64,000 bases of DNA from Ramlibacter tataouinensis TTB310 (GTDB lineage: Bacteria; Pseudomonadota; Gammaproteobacteria; Burkholderiales; Burkholderiaceae_C). Positions 25,946 through 35,253 of the stretch are shown here, piece by piece. Both the position numbers and the translations under genes were made by a program. Position 1 is the stretch's first letter, and every line of letters starts with the position of its first letter. The notes under the pieces are model-generated. The model was not told where the DNA came from. It was given only the letters and a program-made list of their open reading frames with translations, and ran no database searches. The stretch covers positions 694,001 through 758,000 of the forward strand of contig NC_015677.1 in the NCBI RefSeq assembly GCF_000215705.1, written 5' to 3'.

Positions 25946-27434
25946 CGTGGAGCGGCCGCGAGCCGTCAGCGAGTTCCTGGTCGACCGCATGCTGCAGGCC
26001 GGCGCCACCCGCCTGTGCTTCGTGGTGGCGCCGGGCAAGTCGGACATCGTGCAGTACTACGGCTCCAGCGTGCGCGAGGCGGACCTGTGCTACGTGGTGC
26101 AGCCCAAGGCGGGGGGGCTGTGCGATGCGATCTTCCGCGCGTGCTCGCTGGTGCAGCCCCATGAACCGGTGCTGGTCGGGCTGCCCGACACCATCTGGTT
26201 CCCGGAGAACGGCTTCTCGGCGCTGCCGGACGACCGGCTGTCCTTCCTGCTGTTCCCGGTGGACCGGCCGCAGGCCTTCGACGCGGTGGTCACGGACGAG
26301 GAAGGCATCGTGCAGGAGATCCAGGTCAAGCATCCGGACGCCAAGACCAACTGGATCTGGGGCGCCTTCAAGATGCCCGGGCGGGTGCTGCACGAGCTGC
26401 AGGCCCTGTGGCAGGAACGCGGCCGGCGCGACGAGTACATGGGCACCCTGGTCAACGCCTGGATCCAGAAGGGCGGGCAGGCCGTCGGGGTGCGGGCGGG
26501 CGAGGCCTATGTCGACGTGGGCACGGTGCACGGCTACCGCGAGGCGCTGAACCTGCTGGGCGCGCGCCGGCGCGGCGCCGCGGCGGCGCCGGGCCCGCGG
26601 CATTCCACGGTGTGCGGCAATGCCGGCACTTCCATCGTCAAGCGGCCGGGCGACACCCCCGCGCGCGTGGGCGGCAAGCTGTTCAGCCGGGCCGAGGTCG
26701 AGCGGCGGGTGCAGGAGCTGGGCGACTGGTTCCAGAACATCGACCTGCTGGGCGTGCCCACCGCGCCGGCGCACTTCCTGGGCGACTACCCGGCGCTGAA
26801 GTGGAAGCGCTTCGCCCACGTGCTGCCGCAGGACATGAGCGGCATGTCGGTGCTGGACATCGGCTGCAACGCCGGCTTCTACTCGCTGGAGGTGAAGCGC
26901 CGGGGCGCCGAGCGGGTGGTCGGCATCGACTTCGACCACTACTACCTGGACCAGGCGCGCTTCGCCGCCGAGGTGCTGGGCCAGGACATCGAGTTCCGCC
27001 GCCTGTCGGTGTACGACGTGGGCCGGCTGGGCGAGCGCTTCGACCTGGTGCTGTTCATGGGCCTGATCTACCACCTGCGCCATCCGCTGCTGGCACTGGA
27101 CCTGATCCACGAGCACGTGGCCCGCGACCTGCTGCTGTACCAGTCGCTGCAGCGCGGCAGCCCCGAGATGGAGCCGCTGGAGAAGGATTACGACTTCTGG
27201 GAGACCGAGGTCTTCGAGCGGCCGTCCTACCCGCGCCTGCATTTCGTGGAGCACAAGTACTCCCGCGACGAGACCAACTGGTGGATCCCGAACGCGGCGG
27301 CCAGCGCGGCCATGCTGCGCAGCGCCGGCTTCGCCATCGTGGCCCATCCGGAGGAGGAGGTGTTCCTCTGCAAGCGGGGCGAGATCCCGCAGGGGCCCGA
27401 CGGTCCGCGCGCCGTCTACCCGGCGTCAGCGTGA
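25848..27434 (+). CDS. Nucleotidyltransferase-methyltransferase fusion protein
   Basis: A 528-residue two-domain protein. Residues 1 to about 245 form a sugar-phosphate nucleotidyltransferase: WGIIPAAGMATRIQPLGFSKELLPVG at the start (an altered G-x-G-T-R-L loop), then VVQPKAGGLCDAIF, GLPDTIWFPEN and AYVDVGTVHGYREAL. After a Pro/Arg-rich linker, residues about 280-515 form a class I SAM methyltransferase with SVLDIGCNAGFYSLEVKRRG (about 335), resembling the DUF1698/CmoB-like group. From memory, this matches a family named after a Ramlibacter locus (Rta_06860). AAAGGA precedes the ATG. It probably activates a sugar and methylates a glycan or lipid intermediate (inference). The stop overlaps the convergent mutase gene. 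Confidence 0.85.
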   Translation: MWGIIPAAGMATRIQPLGFSKELLPVGSHLVGDVERPRAVSEFLVDRMLQAGATRLCFVVAPGKSDIVQYYGSSVREADLCYVVQPKAGGLCDAIFRACSLVQPHEPVLVGLPDTIWFPENGFSALPDDRLSFLLFPVDRPQAFDAVVTDEEGIVQEIQVKHPDAKTNWIWGAFKMPGRVLHELQALWQERGRRDEYMGTLVNAWIQKGGQAVGVRAGEAYVDVGTVHGYREALNLLGARRRGAAAAPGPRHSTVCGNAGTSIVKRPGDTPARVGGKLFSRAEVERRVQELGDWFQNIDLLGVPTAPAHFLGDYPALKWKRFAHVLPQDMSGMSVLDIGCNAGFYSLEVKRRGAERVVGIDFDHYYLDQARFAAEVLGQDIEFRRLSVYDVGRLGERFDLVLFMGLIYHLRHPLLALDLIHEHVARDLLLYQSLQRGSPEMEPLEKDYDFWETEVFERPSYPRLHFVEHKYSRDETNWWIPNAAASAAMLRSAGFAIVAHPEEEVFLCKRGEIPQGPDGPRAVYPASA

Positions 27435-28808
27435 ACCGCCGGCGACCGCCGCGTCAGGCTTGACGCGGCGCAGCAGGTCCATCATCTGCCGCTCGATGCG
27501 CCCCATCGCCTCGGGCGTGTGGCCTTCGAAGCGCACGGTGAGCACCGGCGTGGTGTTGGACGCGCGCACCAGCCCGAAGCCGTCGGGCCAGTCCACCCGC
27601 AGGCCGTCGATCGTGCAGACCTGCGCGTCGGGAAAGCGGGCCGTGGACGCGAGCTCGGCGGCGACGCGGTGCGCCTCGCCTTCGGCGCAGGGCACGTGCA
27701 GCTCCGGTGTCGAGCAGCTGGCCGGCAGGGCATCGAGCACGGCGCCCGCGTCGGGGTGGCGCGACAGGATCTCCAGCAGGCGGCAGCCGGCATAGGTGCC
27801 GTCGTCGAAGCCCCACCAGCGATCGTTGAAGAACAGGTGGCCGCTCATCTCGCCGGCCAGCGGCGCGCCCAGCGCCTGCATGCGGTCCTTGAGCAGCACG
27901 TAGCCGCTCCTGTCCATCACCGGCCGCCCCCCCGCGGCGGCGATGGCCTCGGGCAGGCGCTGGGTGGACTTGACGTCGAACACGATGGGCGCGCCGGGGT
28001 GGCGCGACAGCACGTCCCGCGCGAACAGCACCATCTGCCGGTCCGGGTAGATGATGTGGCCGCCGCGGGTGACCACGCCCAGCCGGTCGCCGTCCCCGTC
28101 CAGCGCCAGGCCGAGATCGGCGCGCGTCTCCTGCACGGCGGCGATCAGGTCGCGCAGGTTCTCCGGCTGGGCCGGGTCGGGATGGTGGTTGGGAAACCGG
28201 CCGTCCACCTCGCTGAACAGCTCCACCACCTCGCAGCCGATGGCGCGGAACACCCCCGGCGAGGAGGCGCCGGCCACGCCGTTGCCGCAGTCGAGGACGA
28301 TCTGGAGAGGGCGCGCCAGGCGGATGTCGCCCGCGATGCGGTCCCGGTAGGCCGCCGCCACCTCGACCTGCCGCACTTCGCCCGGGGGGCGCGACTCGTT
28401 CCATTCCCCGCGCTCGATGCGCCGGCGCAGCTGCTGGATCGCCTCGCCATGCACGGTGCGGCCGGCCAGCACCATCTTGAAGCCGTTGTGCTCGCGCGGG
28501 TTGTGGCTGGCCGTGACCTGGATGCCGCTGCGCGCCAGCGTGGAGGTGGCGAAGTACAGCATGGGGGTGGTCACCATGCCCAGGTCGATCACGTCGATGC
28601 CGGCGGCCAGCAGGCCGCGCACCAGGGCCTGCGCCAGCGCCGGGCCGCTCAGGCGGCCATCGCGGCCGACGGCCACCACGCGCTCACCCTGCTCGCGCGC
28701 CAGGCTGCCGAACACGCGGCCCAGCGCCTCGGACAGCGGCTCGTCCAGCGTGGCGGGCACGACGCCGCGGATGTCGTAGGCCTTGAAGATGCCGGGCCAG
28801 GCTTGCAC
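27426..28808 (-). CDS. Phosphomannomutase/phosphoglucomutase
   Basis: A 460-residue alpha-D-phosphohexomutase interconverting hexose 6-phosphate and 1-phosphate through a phosphoserine. FKAYDIRGVVP opens domain 1 and VTASHNPREHNGFKMVL carries the catalytic Ser (S101). ALDGDGDRLGVVT (237-242 for DGDGDR) binds Mg, GEMSGHLFFNDRWWGFDDG binds sugar, and RASNTTPVLTVRFEG is the phosphate-binding loop. The start codon is GTG at 28808. It is convergent with the nucleotidyltransferase fusion (9-nt stop overlap) and could supply its sugar 1-phosphate. Bifunctional AlgC-type activity is likely; substrate preference is not readable. Confidence 0.94.
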   Translation of the reverse strand: MQAWPGIFKAYDIRGVVPATLDEPLSEALGRVFGSLAREQGERVVAVGRDGRLSGPALAQALVRGLLAAGIDVIDLGMVTTPMLYFATSTLARSGIQVTASHNPREHNGFKMVLAGRTVHGEAIQQLRRRIERGEWNESRPPGEVRQVEVAAAYRDRIAGDIRLARPLQIVLDCGNGVAGASSPGVFRAIGCEVVELFSEVDGRFPNHHPDPAQPENLRDLIAAVQETRADLGLALDGDGDRLGVVTRGGHIIYPDRQMVLFARDVLSRHPGAPIVFDVKSTQRLPEAIAAAGGRPVMDRSGYVLLKDRMQALGAPLAGEMSGHLFFNDRWWGFDDGTYAGCRLLEILSRHPDAGAVLDALPASCSTPELHVPCAEGEAHRVAAELASTARFPDAQVCTIDGLRVDWPDGFGLVRASNTTPVLTVRFEGHTPEAMGRIERQMMDLLRRVKPDAAVAGGSR

Positions 28809-28842
28809 GGTGCGCCCGGGTCAGGAGCTGCCGCGGAGGCCG

Positions 28843-29109
28843 CTAGACCACGTCGTTCCAGTCGCGCTTGATGCCGCCGCCCACCGGCGTCCAGCGCATG
28901 ACCTGGCCCAGCCGGCGGTGGCCGTGCGCGCCGCGGGCCACCAGCGTGGCGCCGACGAACACGCCCAGGGTGCGCACCGCCAGCGAGGGGTGCGTGCGCG
29001 TGGCCAGCCAGGCGCCGATGCCGGCGGCCAGCGCGACCCAGGGTTCACCCGGGAACAGCGGGCGGGGGTTGTCGAATCGGGCGATGGCGGCAGGCTTGCG
29101 GGTGTCCAT
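28843..29109 (-). CDS. Hypothetical small protein with membrane segments
   Basis: An 88-residue frame starting MDTRKPAAIARFDNPRPLFPGEPW. A hydrophobic segment, VALAAGIGAWLATR, and a second, TLGVFVGATLVARGAHG, follow, ending VGGGIKRDWNDVV. Two short helices suggest a membrane-associated protein. No family is recognised. It lies between the mutase and the DNA ligase on the same strand. The ATG at 29109 was preferred over an extension to 29199, whose extra residues look like read-through of non-coding DNA. Confidence 0.6.
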   Translation of the reverse strand: MDTRKPAAIARFDNPRPLFPGEPWVALAAGIGAWLATRTHPSLAVRTLGVFVGATLVARGAHGHRRLGQVMRWTPVGGGIKRDWNDVV

Positions 29110-29242
29110 GGCGTGGTGCGGAAGAGGGTTGGCTGCGGTGGAGGGGCGCGCATCGAGGCTAACCGCGATCGCGGCTGCACGGACCGGAACGGCCTGCATT
29201 CCAGCTGTGGGACATGTCCGACGCGGGCGCCGCGCCCAGCCT

Positions 29243-30319
29243 TCAGGCGCCGAACACCTGGGCCAGCTCGAAGGGCGTGCTGGTCTCGAGCTGGTCGTAG
29301 CGGCAGGCCTGCGGCGGCTTGTCGTCCCGCCAGCGCAGGAAGGTGGTGGCGTGGCGGAAGCGCCGGCCCTGCAGGTGGTCGTACCGGACCTCGCACACCC
29401 GCTCGGGTCGCAGCGGTTCCCAGCTCAGGTCCTTGCCGCCGGACCAGCGGCTCTTCGCGCCGGGCATGCGTTCGGCATCGCCGACCTCGGCCTCGGCCCA
29501 GCCGCGCCAAGGGTGATTCTCCAACGCGTGCTCGCGCAGCGGCCCCAGCTCTTCCAGCAGCTGCTTGCGCACGGCCAGGGTGAAGGAGGAGGTGATGCCC
29601 ACGTGCTGCAGCACGCCGGCATCGTCGTACAGGCCCAGCAGCAGGGAGCCCACGGCCTCCTGCTTGTCCTTGTACCAGCGGAAGCCCGCCACCACGCAGT
29701 CGGCCGTGCGGGCGTGTTTGATCTTGAACATGGCGCGCTTGCCGGGTTGGTAGGGCGCGTCTGCCGGCTTGGCCATCACGCCGTCCAGGCCGGCGCCCTC
29801 GAAGCGCTGCAGCCAGTCCTGGGCCTGGGCGCGGTCGGTGGTCACGGGCGTGAGGTGCAGGGGCGGGCGGGCTTGGCCGAGCAGCCGCTCCAGCCGGGTG
29901 CGGCGCTCCTGCTGGGGCAGGGCCGTGATGTCCTTGCCGCCGGCCGCCAGCAGGTCGAAGGCGACGAAGCCGGCCGGCGTTTCCTGGGCCAGCCGGGCGA
30001 TGCGCGAGGCGGCGGGATGGATGCGCTGCTGGAGCGCGTCGAAGTCCAGGCCGCCCGGGCCGGCGACCACCACCTCGCCGTCGACCACGCAGCCGCGCGG
30101 CAGCTGCTCGGCCAGCATTTTCTCCAGCTCGGGGAAGTAGCGGTTGAGCGGCTTGCCGTCGCGGCTCTGGATCAGCGCGCCCTCGGCCGTGCGGAACACC
30201 AGGGCCCGGAAGCCGTCCCACTTGGGCTCGAACAGGAAACCCTCGCCCTGCGGCAGCTCTTCCGCGATCTTGGCCAGCATGGGCTCGATGGGCGGGACGG
30301 GGAAGGTGCTGGCGGCCAT
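29243..30319 (-). CDS. ATP-dependent DNA ligase (LigC/LigD ligase-domain type)
   Basis: A 358-residue ligase with only the adenylation and OB-fold domains. FEPKWDGFRALVF holds the AMP-accepting Lys (K33, motif I). Motif III is FVAFDLLA, motif IV is LDGVMAKPADAPYQPGKRAMFKIKH, and motif V (K-x-K) follows. The OB part ends RPERVCEVRYDHLQGRRFRHATTFLRWRDDKPP. It would seal nicks using ATP. It lacks the polymerase and phosphoesterase domains of full LigD; the matching polymerase is a separate gene at 22289. The ATG at 30319 fits the usual start (PVPPIEPMLAK). A role in base-excision repair or end joining is inferred from this pairing. Confidence 0.93.
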   Translation of the reverse strand: MAASTFPVPPIEPMLAKIAEELPQGEGFLFEPKWDGFRALVFRTAEGALIQSRDGKPLNRYFPELEKMLAEQLPRGCVVDGEVVVAGPGGLDFDALQQRIHPAASRIARLAQETPAGFVAFDLLAAGGKDITALPQQERRTRLERLLGQARPPLHLTPVTTDRAQAQDWLQRFEGAGLDGVMAKPADAPYQPGKRAMFKIKHARTADCVVAGFRWYKDKQEAVGSLLLGLYDDAGVLQHVGITSSFTLAVRKQLLEELGPLREHALENHPWRGWAEAEVGDAERMPGAKSRWSGGKDLSWEPLRPERVCEVRYDHLQGRRFRHATTFLRWRDDKPPQACRYDQLETSTPFELAQVFGA

Positions 30320-30455
30320 GCTCGGGTTGTACCTGAAGCTCGCTGGCCTGTGGTGCGGCTGTTCTGAGCTACTTATTTATGCGGCCAGGACGCTCAGTCG
30401 GTGCAGCGGTAGTGGCTCATAGAATGTCCAGGTTTGGCTTCCAGCGGAGTTCCAC

Positions 30456-30746
30456 ATGCGGCCATCCATTCCGTTCGAGCAAAGGCGTGACGACATTCGC
30501 GTGATCGCCAGGCGCTTTCGTGTGGCGAACCCGCGCGTGTTCGGTTCCGTGCTTCACGGTGAGGACACCGACGGTAGCGACCTCGATCTCTTGGTGGATC
30601 CGCTGCCAGGGACGACGCTGTTTGACTTGGGGGGGCTGCAAGGCGAGTTGGAGGAACTGCTGGGCGTACCGGTCGATGTGCGGACACCGGGTGGCTTGCC
30701 TCCGAAGTTTCGGGCTGCGGTGTTGGCTGAGGCAAAGCCGGTATGA
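30456..30746 (+). CDS. mntA: MntA-like nucleotidyltransferase antitoxin
   Basis: A 96-residue minimal nucleotidyltransferase of the MNT/HEPN toxin-antitoxin family. The exact motif GSX10DXD is present: GS at 30-31, then D42 and D44 (FGSVLHGEDTDGSDLDLLVD). In studied systems MntA inactivates HepT by transferring AMP groups to a Tyr near the HEPN active site. Its stop overlaps the start of the HEPN gene (ATGA at 30743-30746), as expected for such pairs. Base composition is visibly less GC-rich than neighbours, a sign of horizontal acquisition. Confidence 0.9.
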   Translation: MRPSIPFEQRRDDIRVIARRFRVANPRVFGSVLHGEDTDGSDLDLLVDPLPGTTLFDLGGLQGELEELLGVPVDVRTPGGLPPKFRAAVLAEAKPV

Positions 30747-31141
30747 AAGCCGAACCTAGGCTGCTCGACTATCTGCACCATCTGCGAGAGGCGGCGCAGC
30801 AGATTCGGAACTACACCTCAGGCATGGACAAGGCTGCATTTCTGGCAGACAGCCGCACCCAGCAGGCGGTGTTCTTCAATTTCGTGATCCTGGGCGAGGC
30901 CTGTGCAAGGCTGATGGCTGGTCATGCCGACTTCCTGGCTCGCCATCCGCAAGTGCCTTGGCGCAGCATCAGGGACATGCGCAATCAGGTCGCGCACGGT
31001 TACTTCACCATCGACACCGAGGTGGTCTGGCGCACCGTGCAGGATGCGCTGCCCGACCTGCTGGCCAAGCTGCCAGTGGTCATCGCGGCTGCAGATCAGC
31101 AAGCGACCTCGGGCCGCCCTCCTGCCAGCTCCGCTTCGTGA
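30743..31141 (+). CDS. hepT: HepT-like HEPN-domain ribonuclease toxin
   Basis: A 132-residue DUF86/HEPN protein. MRNQVAHGYFTID contains the RX4HXY motif (R80, H85, Y87): the Arg/His pair is the RNase active site and the Tyr is the residue modified by MntA in characterised systems. FFNFVILGEACARLM is the typical central helix. The C-terminal ~20 residues (ATSGRPPASSAS) are low complexity. It forms a translationally coupled operon with mntA. The targeted RNA is unknown. All active residues are present, so the module looks functional. Confidence 0.9.
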   Translation: MKAEPRLLDYLHHLREAAQQIRNYTSGMDKAAFLADSRTQQAVFFNFVILGEACARLMAGHADFLARHPQVPWRSIRDMRNQVAHGYFTIDTEVVWRTVQDALPDLLAKLPVVIAAADQQATSGRPPASSAS

Positions 31142-31194
31142 ACCGCAGTGCGGGATGGAAACGGCCACATGGCGCTCGGCCATGGCGACTTGCT

Positions 31195-31200
31195 TATAAT
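31195..31200 (+). promoter_or_regulatory. Promoter -10 for SAH riboswitch-ahcY
   Basis: A consensus TATAAT at 31195-31200 lies just ahead of the riboswitch, putting the RNA start near 31207. No good -35 hexamer is seen around 31172-31177, so an activator or an extended contact may help. Confidence 0.6.
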
Positions 31201-31206
31201 TTCCCG

Positions 31207-31290
31207 ATCCGAGGAGCGTTGCAGCACCGCACGGTGTGAGGCTCGGAACCTACAGCAACGACGCTCACCCACTGTCCGCGTGGGGTGAGT
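31207..31290 (+). ncRNA. S-adenosylhomocysteine (SAH) riboswitch
   Basis: The conserved core is present: GAGGAGCGTTGC (31211-31222), then GAGGCTCGGAA (about 31238-31248) and GCAACGACGCTCACCC (31255-31270). The first and third blocks pair (GAGCGTTGC with GCAACG-CGCTC, one bulged A) to make P1. CTCACCCAC with GTGGGGTGAG makes the downstream hairpin. SAH riboswitches turn genes on when SAH accumulates, and this one precedes ahcY, whose product removes SAH. The start codon is about 57 bp beyond the downstream hairpin, so control may be transcriptional or act on mRNA folding. Confidence 0.92.
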
Positions 31291-31347
31291 CCCCCGTCTC
31301 TCCCGTGCCGCAGTGGTTGACCTGAAAACTTCTTTTCTGGAGCCACG

Positions 31348-32784
<1,437 letters not shown>

Positions 32785-32793
32785 CCTCTGGCT

Positions 32794-32825
32794 CCCTTTC
32801 CCTCTGGGAGAGGGTTGGGGTGAAG
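32794..32825. repeat. REP-like palindrome, copy 3
   Basis: CCCTTTCCC (32794-32802), loop TCT, GGGAGAGGG (32806-32814), then TTGGGGTGAAGG. One arm position is changed (T for C, giving a G:U pair). It lies between ahcY and tlyA, ending just before the tlyA ATG, and may lower read-through within the operon. Confidence 0.75.
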
Positions 32826-32830
32826 GCAAC

Positions 32831-33625
32831 ATGCGCGCCGACCAACTCCTCGTCGAACGCGGCCTGGCGGTCAGCCGCTCGCAGGCGCAGCGGCTGATCG
32901 CCGCGGCCGGCGTGCGCTGGCGTGGGCCGCACGGCTGGCAGGCGGTCGCCAGGAACGGCGACGAACTGCCGCCCGCGGCCGAGCTGGCCCTGGCCGACGC
33001 GGCCGAGGCGCGCTATGTCTCGCGCGGCGGGCTCAAGCTGGAGGGCGCGCTGGCCGCCAGCGGCGTCGACGTGACGGGCAGGCTGTGCCTGGACGTAGGC
33101 CAGTCCACGGGCGGCTTCACCGACTGCCTGCTGCAGCGCGGCGCCGCCCACGTGGTGGGCGTGGACGTGGGGCATGGGCAGCTGCATGCGCGGCTGCGGG
33201 CCGACCATCGCGTCACCTGCCTGGAGCACGTCAATGCGCGGGCGCTGACGGCCGACGTCCTGGCGGCGGCCAGCCCGGCGGCGGCGCGGGCCCAGGCCGG
33301 CTTCGACCTGGTGGTGGGCGACCTGTCCTTCATCTCCCTGACCCTGGTGCTGCCGGCGCTCGCACCGCTGGTGACGCCTGCCGGCGACCTGCTGATGCTG
33401 GTCAAGCCGCAGTTCGAGCTGCAGCCGGGCGACATCGGCAAGGGCGGCATCGTGCGCGACCCGGCGCTGCACGCCCAGGTCGAGCACCGGCTGCGCCAGG
33501 CCTGCGGGTCCCTGGGACTGCGCGTGGCCGGCTGGCACGACAGCCCGATCGCGGGCGGCGACGGCAACCGCGAGTTCTTTCTTCATGCCAACCGAGCACC
33601 TGATGATGCTGCCGATCAGCCTTGA
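32831..33625 (+). CDS. tlyA: TlyA-family rRNA 2'-O-methyltransferase
   Basis: A 264-residue protein with an N-terminal S4 RNA-binding domain (MRADQLLVERGLAVSRSQAQRLI, about 1-60) and an FtsJ-like methyltransferase domain. SAM motif I is LDVGQSTGGFTDCLLQRGA (88-106), motif IV is LVVGDLSFISLTLVLP, and motif VI is LLMLVKPQFELQPGDIGKGGIVRD. TlyA proteins 2'-O-methylate ribosomal RNA in mycobacteria and relatives; proteobacterial forms are often labelled haemolysin A. It is sandwiched between ahcY and metF, placing a methyltransferase that produces SAH under the same riboswitch (inference). Its 3' end overlaps metF by about 20 nt. Confidence 0.93.
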   Translation: MRADQLLVERGLAVSRSQAQRLIAAAGVRWRGPHGWQAVARNGDELPPAAELALADAAEARYVSRGGLKLEGALAASGVDVTGRLCLDVGQSTGGFTDCLLQRGAAHVVGVDVGHGQLHARLRADHRVTCLEHVNARALTADVLAAASPAAARAQAGFDLVVGDLSFISLTLVLPALAPLVTPAGDLLMLVKPQFELQPGDIGKGGIVRDPALHAQVEHRLRQACGSLGLRVAGWHDSPIAGGDGNREFFLHANRAPDDAADQP

Positions 33626-34424
33626 GTTCTTCCCGCCCAAGACGCCCGAAGGCGCGGCCAAGCTGCGCGCGGCGCGCCAGCGGCTGTATACCCTGCGGCC
33701 CGAGTTCTGCTCCGTCACCTTCGGTGCCGGCGGCTCCACCCAGGACGGCACCCTGCAGGCCGTCACCGAGATCATGGCCGAGGGCGTCTGCGCCGCACCG
33801 CACCTGTCGTGCATAGGCCAGAGCAGGGACAGCATCCGCGACCGGCTGGCCGCCTATGCCGCCGCCAGCGTCAGGCGCATCGTCACCCTGCGCGGCGACC
33901 TGCCCTCGGGCTACGGCCTGGGCGGCGAGTTCCGCTATGCCAGCGACCTGGTGGCCTTCATCCGCAGCGAGACCGGGCGGCAGTTCCACCTGGAGGTGGC
34001 GGCCTACCCCGAGACGCATCCGCAGGCCCGCTCGCCCCAGACCGACATCGAGGCCTTCATCGCCAAGGTGGAGGCGGGCGCCGATTCGGGCATCACGCAG
34101 TACTTCTTCAATGCCGATGCCTACGCCCGCTACGTGGAGGAGTTGCGCCGCCGCGGCGTGGGCGTGCCCATCGTGCCGGGCATCATGCCCATCACCAGCT
34201 CCACGCAGCTGATGCGCTTTTCCGATGCCTGCGGCGCCGAGATCCCGCGCTGGATCCGGCTGCGGCTGCAAAGCTATGGCGACGACACGGCGTCGATCAA
34301 GGCCTTCGGCCTGGACGTGGTGACCCAGCTGTGCCACCAGCTGCGCGCGGCCGGCGCGCCGGGGCTGCACTTCTACACCATGAACCAGGCCGAGGCCACC
34401 CTGGCGATCTGCCAGCGGCTGTAG
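33603..34424 (+). CDS. metF: Methylenetetrahydrofolate reductase
   Basis: A 273-residue FAD-containing TIM-barrel enzyme that makes 5-methyl-THF, the methyl donor for methionine synthesis. PISLEFFPPKTPEGAAKL opens the barrel with the catalytic Glu. FCSVTFGAGGSTQDGT, RIVTLRGDLPSGYG, VAAYPETHPQ, GADSGITQYFFNADAY, VPGIMPITSSTQL and HFYTMNQAEATLAIC are all conserved. The ATG at 33603 (ATGATG) is preceded by GAG, and the conserved region begins at once; an ATG at 33585 is a possible longer start. It completes the ahcY-tlyA-metF methyl-cycle operon. Confidence 0.96.
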   Translation: MMLPISLEFFPPKTPEGAAKLRAARQRLYTLRPEFCSVTFGAGGSTQDGTLQAVTEIMAEGVCAAPHLSCIGQSRDSIRDRLAAYAAASVRRIVTLRGDLPSGYGLGGEFRYASDLVAFIRSETGRQFHLEVAAYPETHPQARSPQTDIEAFIAKVEAGADSGITQYFFNADAYARYVEELRRRGVGVPIVPGIMPITSSTQLMRFSDACGAEIPRWIRLRLQSYGDDTASIKAFGLDVVTQLCHQLRAAGAPGLHFYTMNQAEATLAICQRL

Positions 34425-34445
34425 TAGGCCGGGCGGCGCGCCCGC

Positions 34446-35180
34446 TCAGGCTGCCGAGGGCTGCTCCTGCACCGCCGGCGATTCGCGCAGCCTGGCCACC
34501 CGCCGGTTGACGATCTGCGCGCCCAGCGCATACCTCAGGCGGGACACCCAGCTGGGTGCGCCCTCGTCGTGACTGAGCTCCTCGTAGAACTCGGCCGGGT
34601 CGTGGTAGGCGCCGTAGCTGTGCACCAGGTCGACCGGCTCGAACTGCTGGATGCAGTCGGCGGCGCCGTCCCACCGGGCCGGTGCGTCGTGCCGCAGCCC
34701 CCAGCCGCAGGTGAGGCCCTCCCGCTTGAGCCGCTGGCGCGCCTGCGCGAACATGGCGGGGTCGACCACGTAGCCGTCGGTGGCCACCCAAGCGCCCTCC
34801 AGCAGCACCTGGCCGATGGCATGGGCCATGGCGGGGGGGCCCTCGTTCAGGATGCCGTGCAGCAAGCGCGCCTGGATGCGCACGAACTGCAGCCGCGCCG
34901 GCAGGCCGGCGGCGCGGCACAGCGCGACGAACAGCACGCCCTTGGAATGGCAGTCGCCCCGGCGCGCGCGCAGCACGTCGCTGGCGCGCACGTGGCTCAC
35001 GTCGGAAAAGGCGCCGAAGGGGATGCGGCGCACGAAGTCGTGCACGGCGACCGCGCGCTCGCGCGGCGTCCGCAGCATCTGCGTCAGCTTCAGCGCCGTG
35101 ATGTGGATCTTGGGATGCGACAGGTCCAGCTGCGCCGTCTCGCGCAGCCAGCTGCGGGGCTTGCCTAGCTGGACGGACAT
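34446..35180 (-). CDS. Transglutaminase-like domain protein
   Basis: A 244-residue cytoplasmic protein (no signal seen) with the transglutaminase/protease-like core. RRGDCHSKGVLFVALCRAAGLPAR has the catalytic Cys (C77), PPAMAHAIGQVLLEGAW the His (H120) and VATDGYVVDP the Asp (D135). The N-terminal LDLSHPKIHITALKLTQMLRTPRERAVAVHDFVRR is the usual helical lead-in. These proteins act as cysteine peptidases or amidases; the substrate is unknown. It lies 73 bp after paaE on the same strand and may be read through from that operon, but nothing ties it to phenylacetate. Confidence 0.87.
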   Translation of the reverse strand: MSVQLGKPRSWLRETAQLDLSHPKIHITALKLTQMLRTPRERAVAVHDFVRRIPFGAFSDVSHVRASDVLRARRGDCHSKGVLFVALCRAAGLPARLQFVRIQARLLHGILNEGPPAMAHAIGQVLLEGAWVATDGYVVDPAMFAQARQRLKREGLTCGWGLRHDAPARWDGAADCIQQFEPVDLVHSYGAYHDPAEFYEELSHDEGAPSWVSRLRYALGAQIVNRRVARLRESPAVQEQPSAA

Positions 35181-35253
35181 GCCGCGATGCTCGTCCGGCG
35201 GCCCGCCGCTGTCAATACGGCCTTGCCGCAGGAGCCTGCGACCGTCAACAGGC

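Noticed and set aside
25848..27434. Frameshifted pair of separate nucleotidyltransferase and methyltransferase genes
   Set aside because: A single uninterrupted frame covers both domains and the linker, so no sequencing error is needed to explain the fusion.
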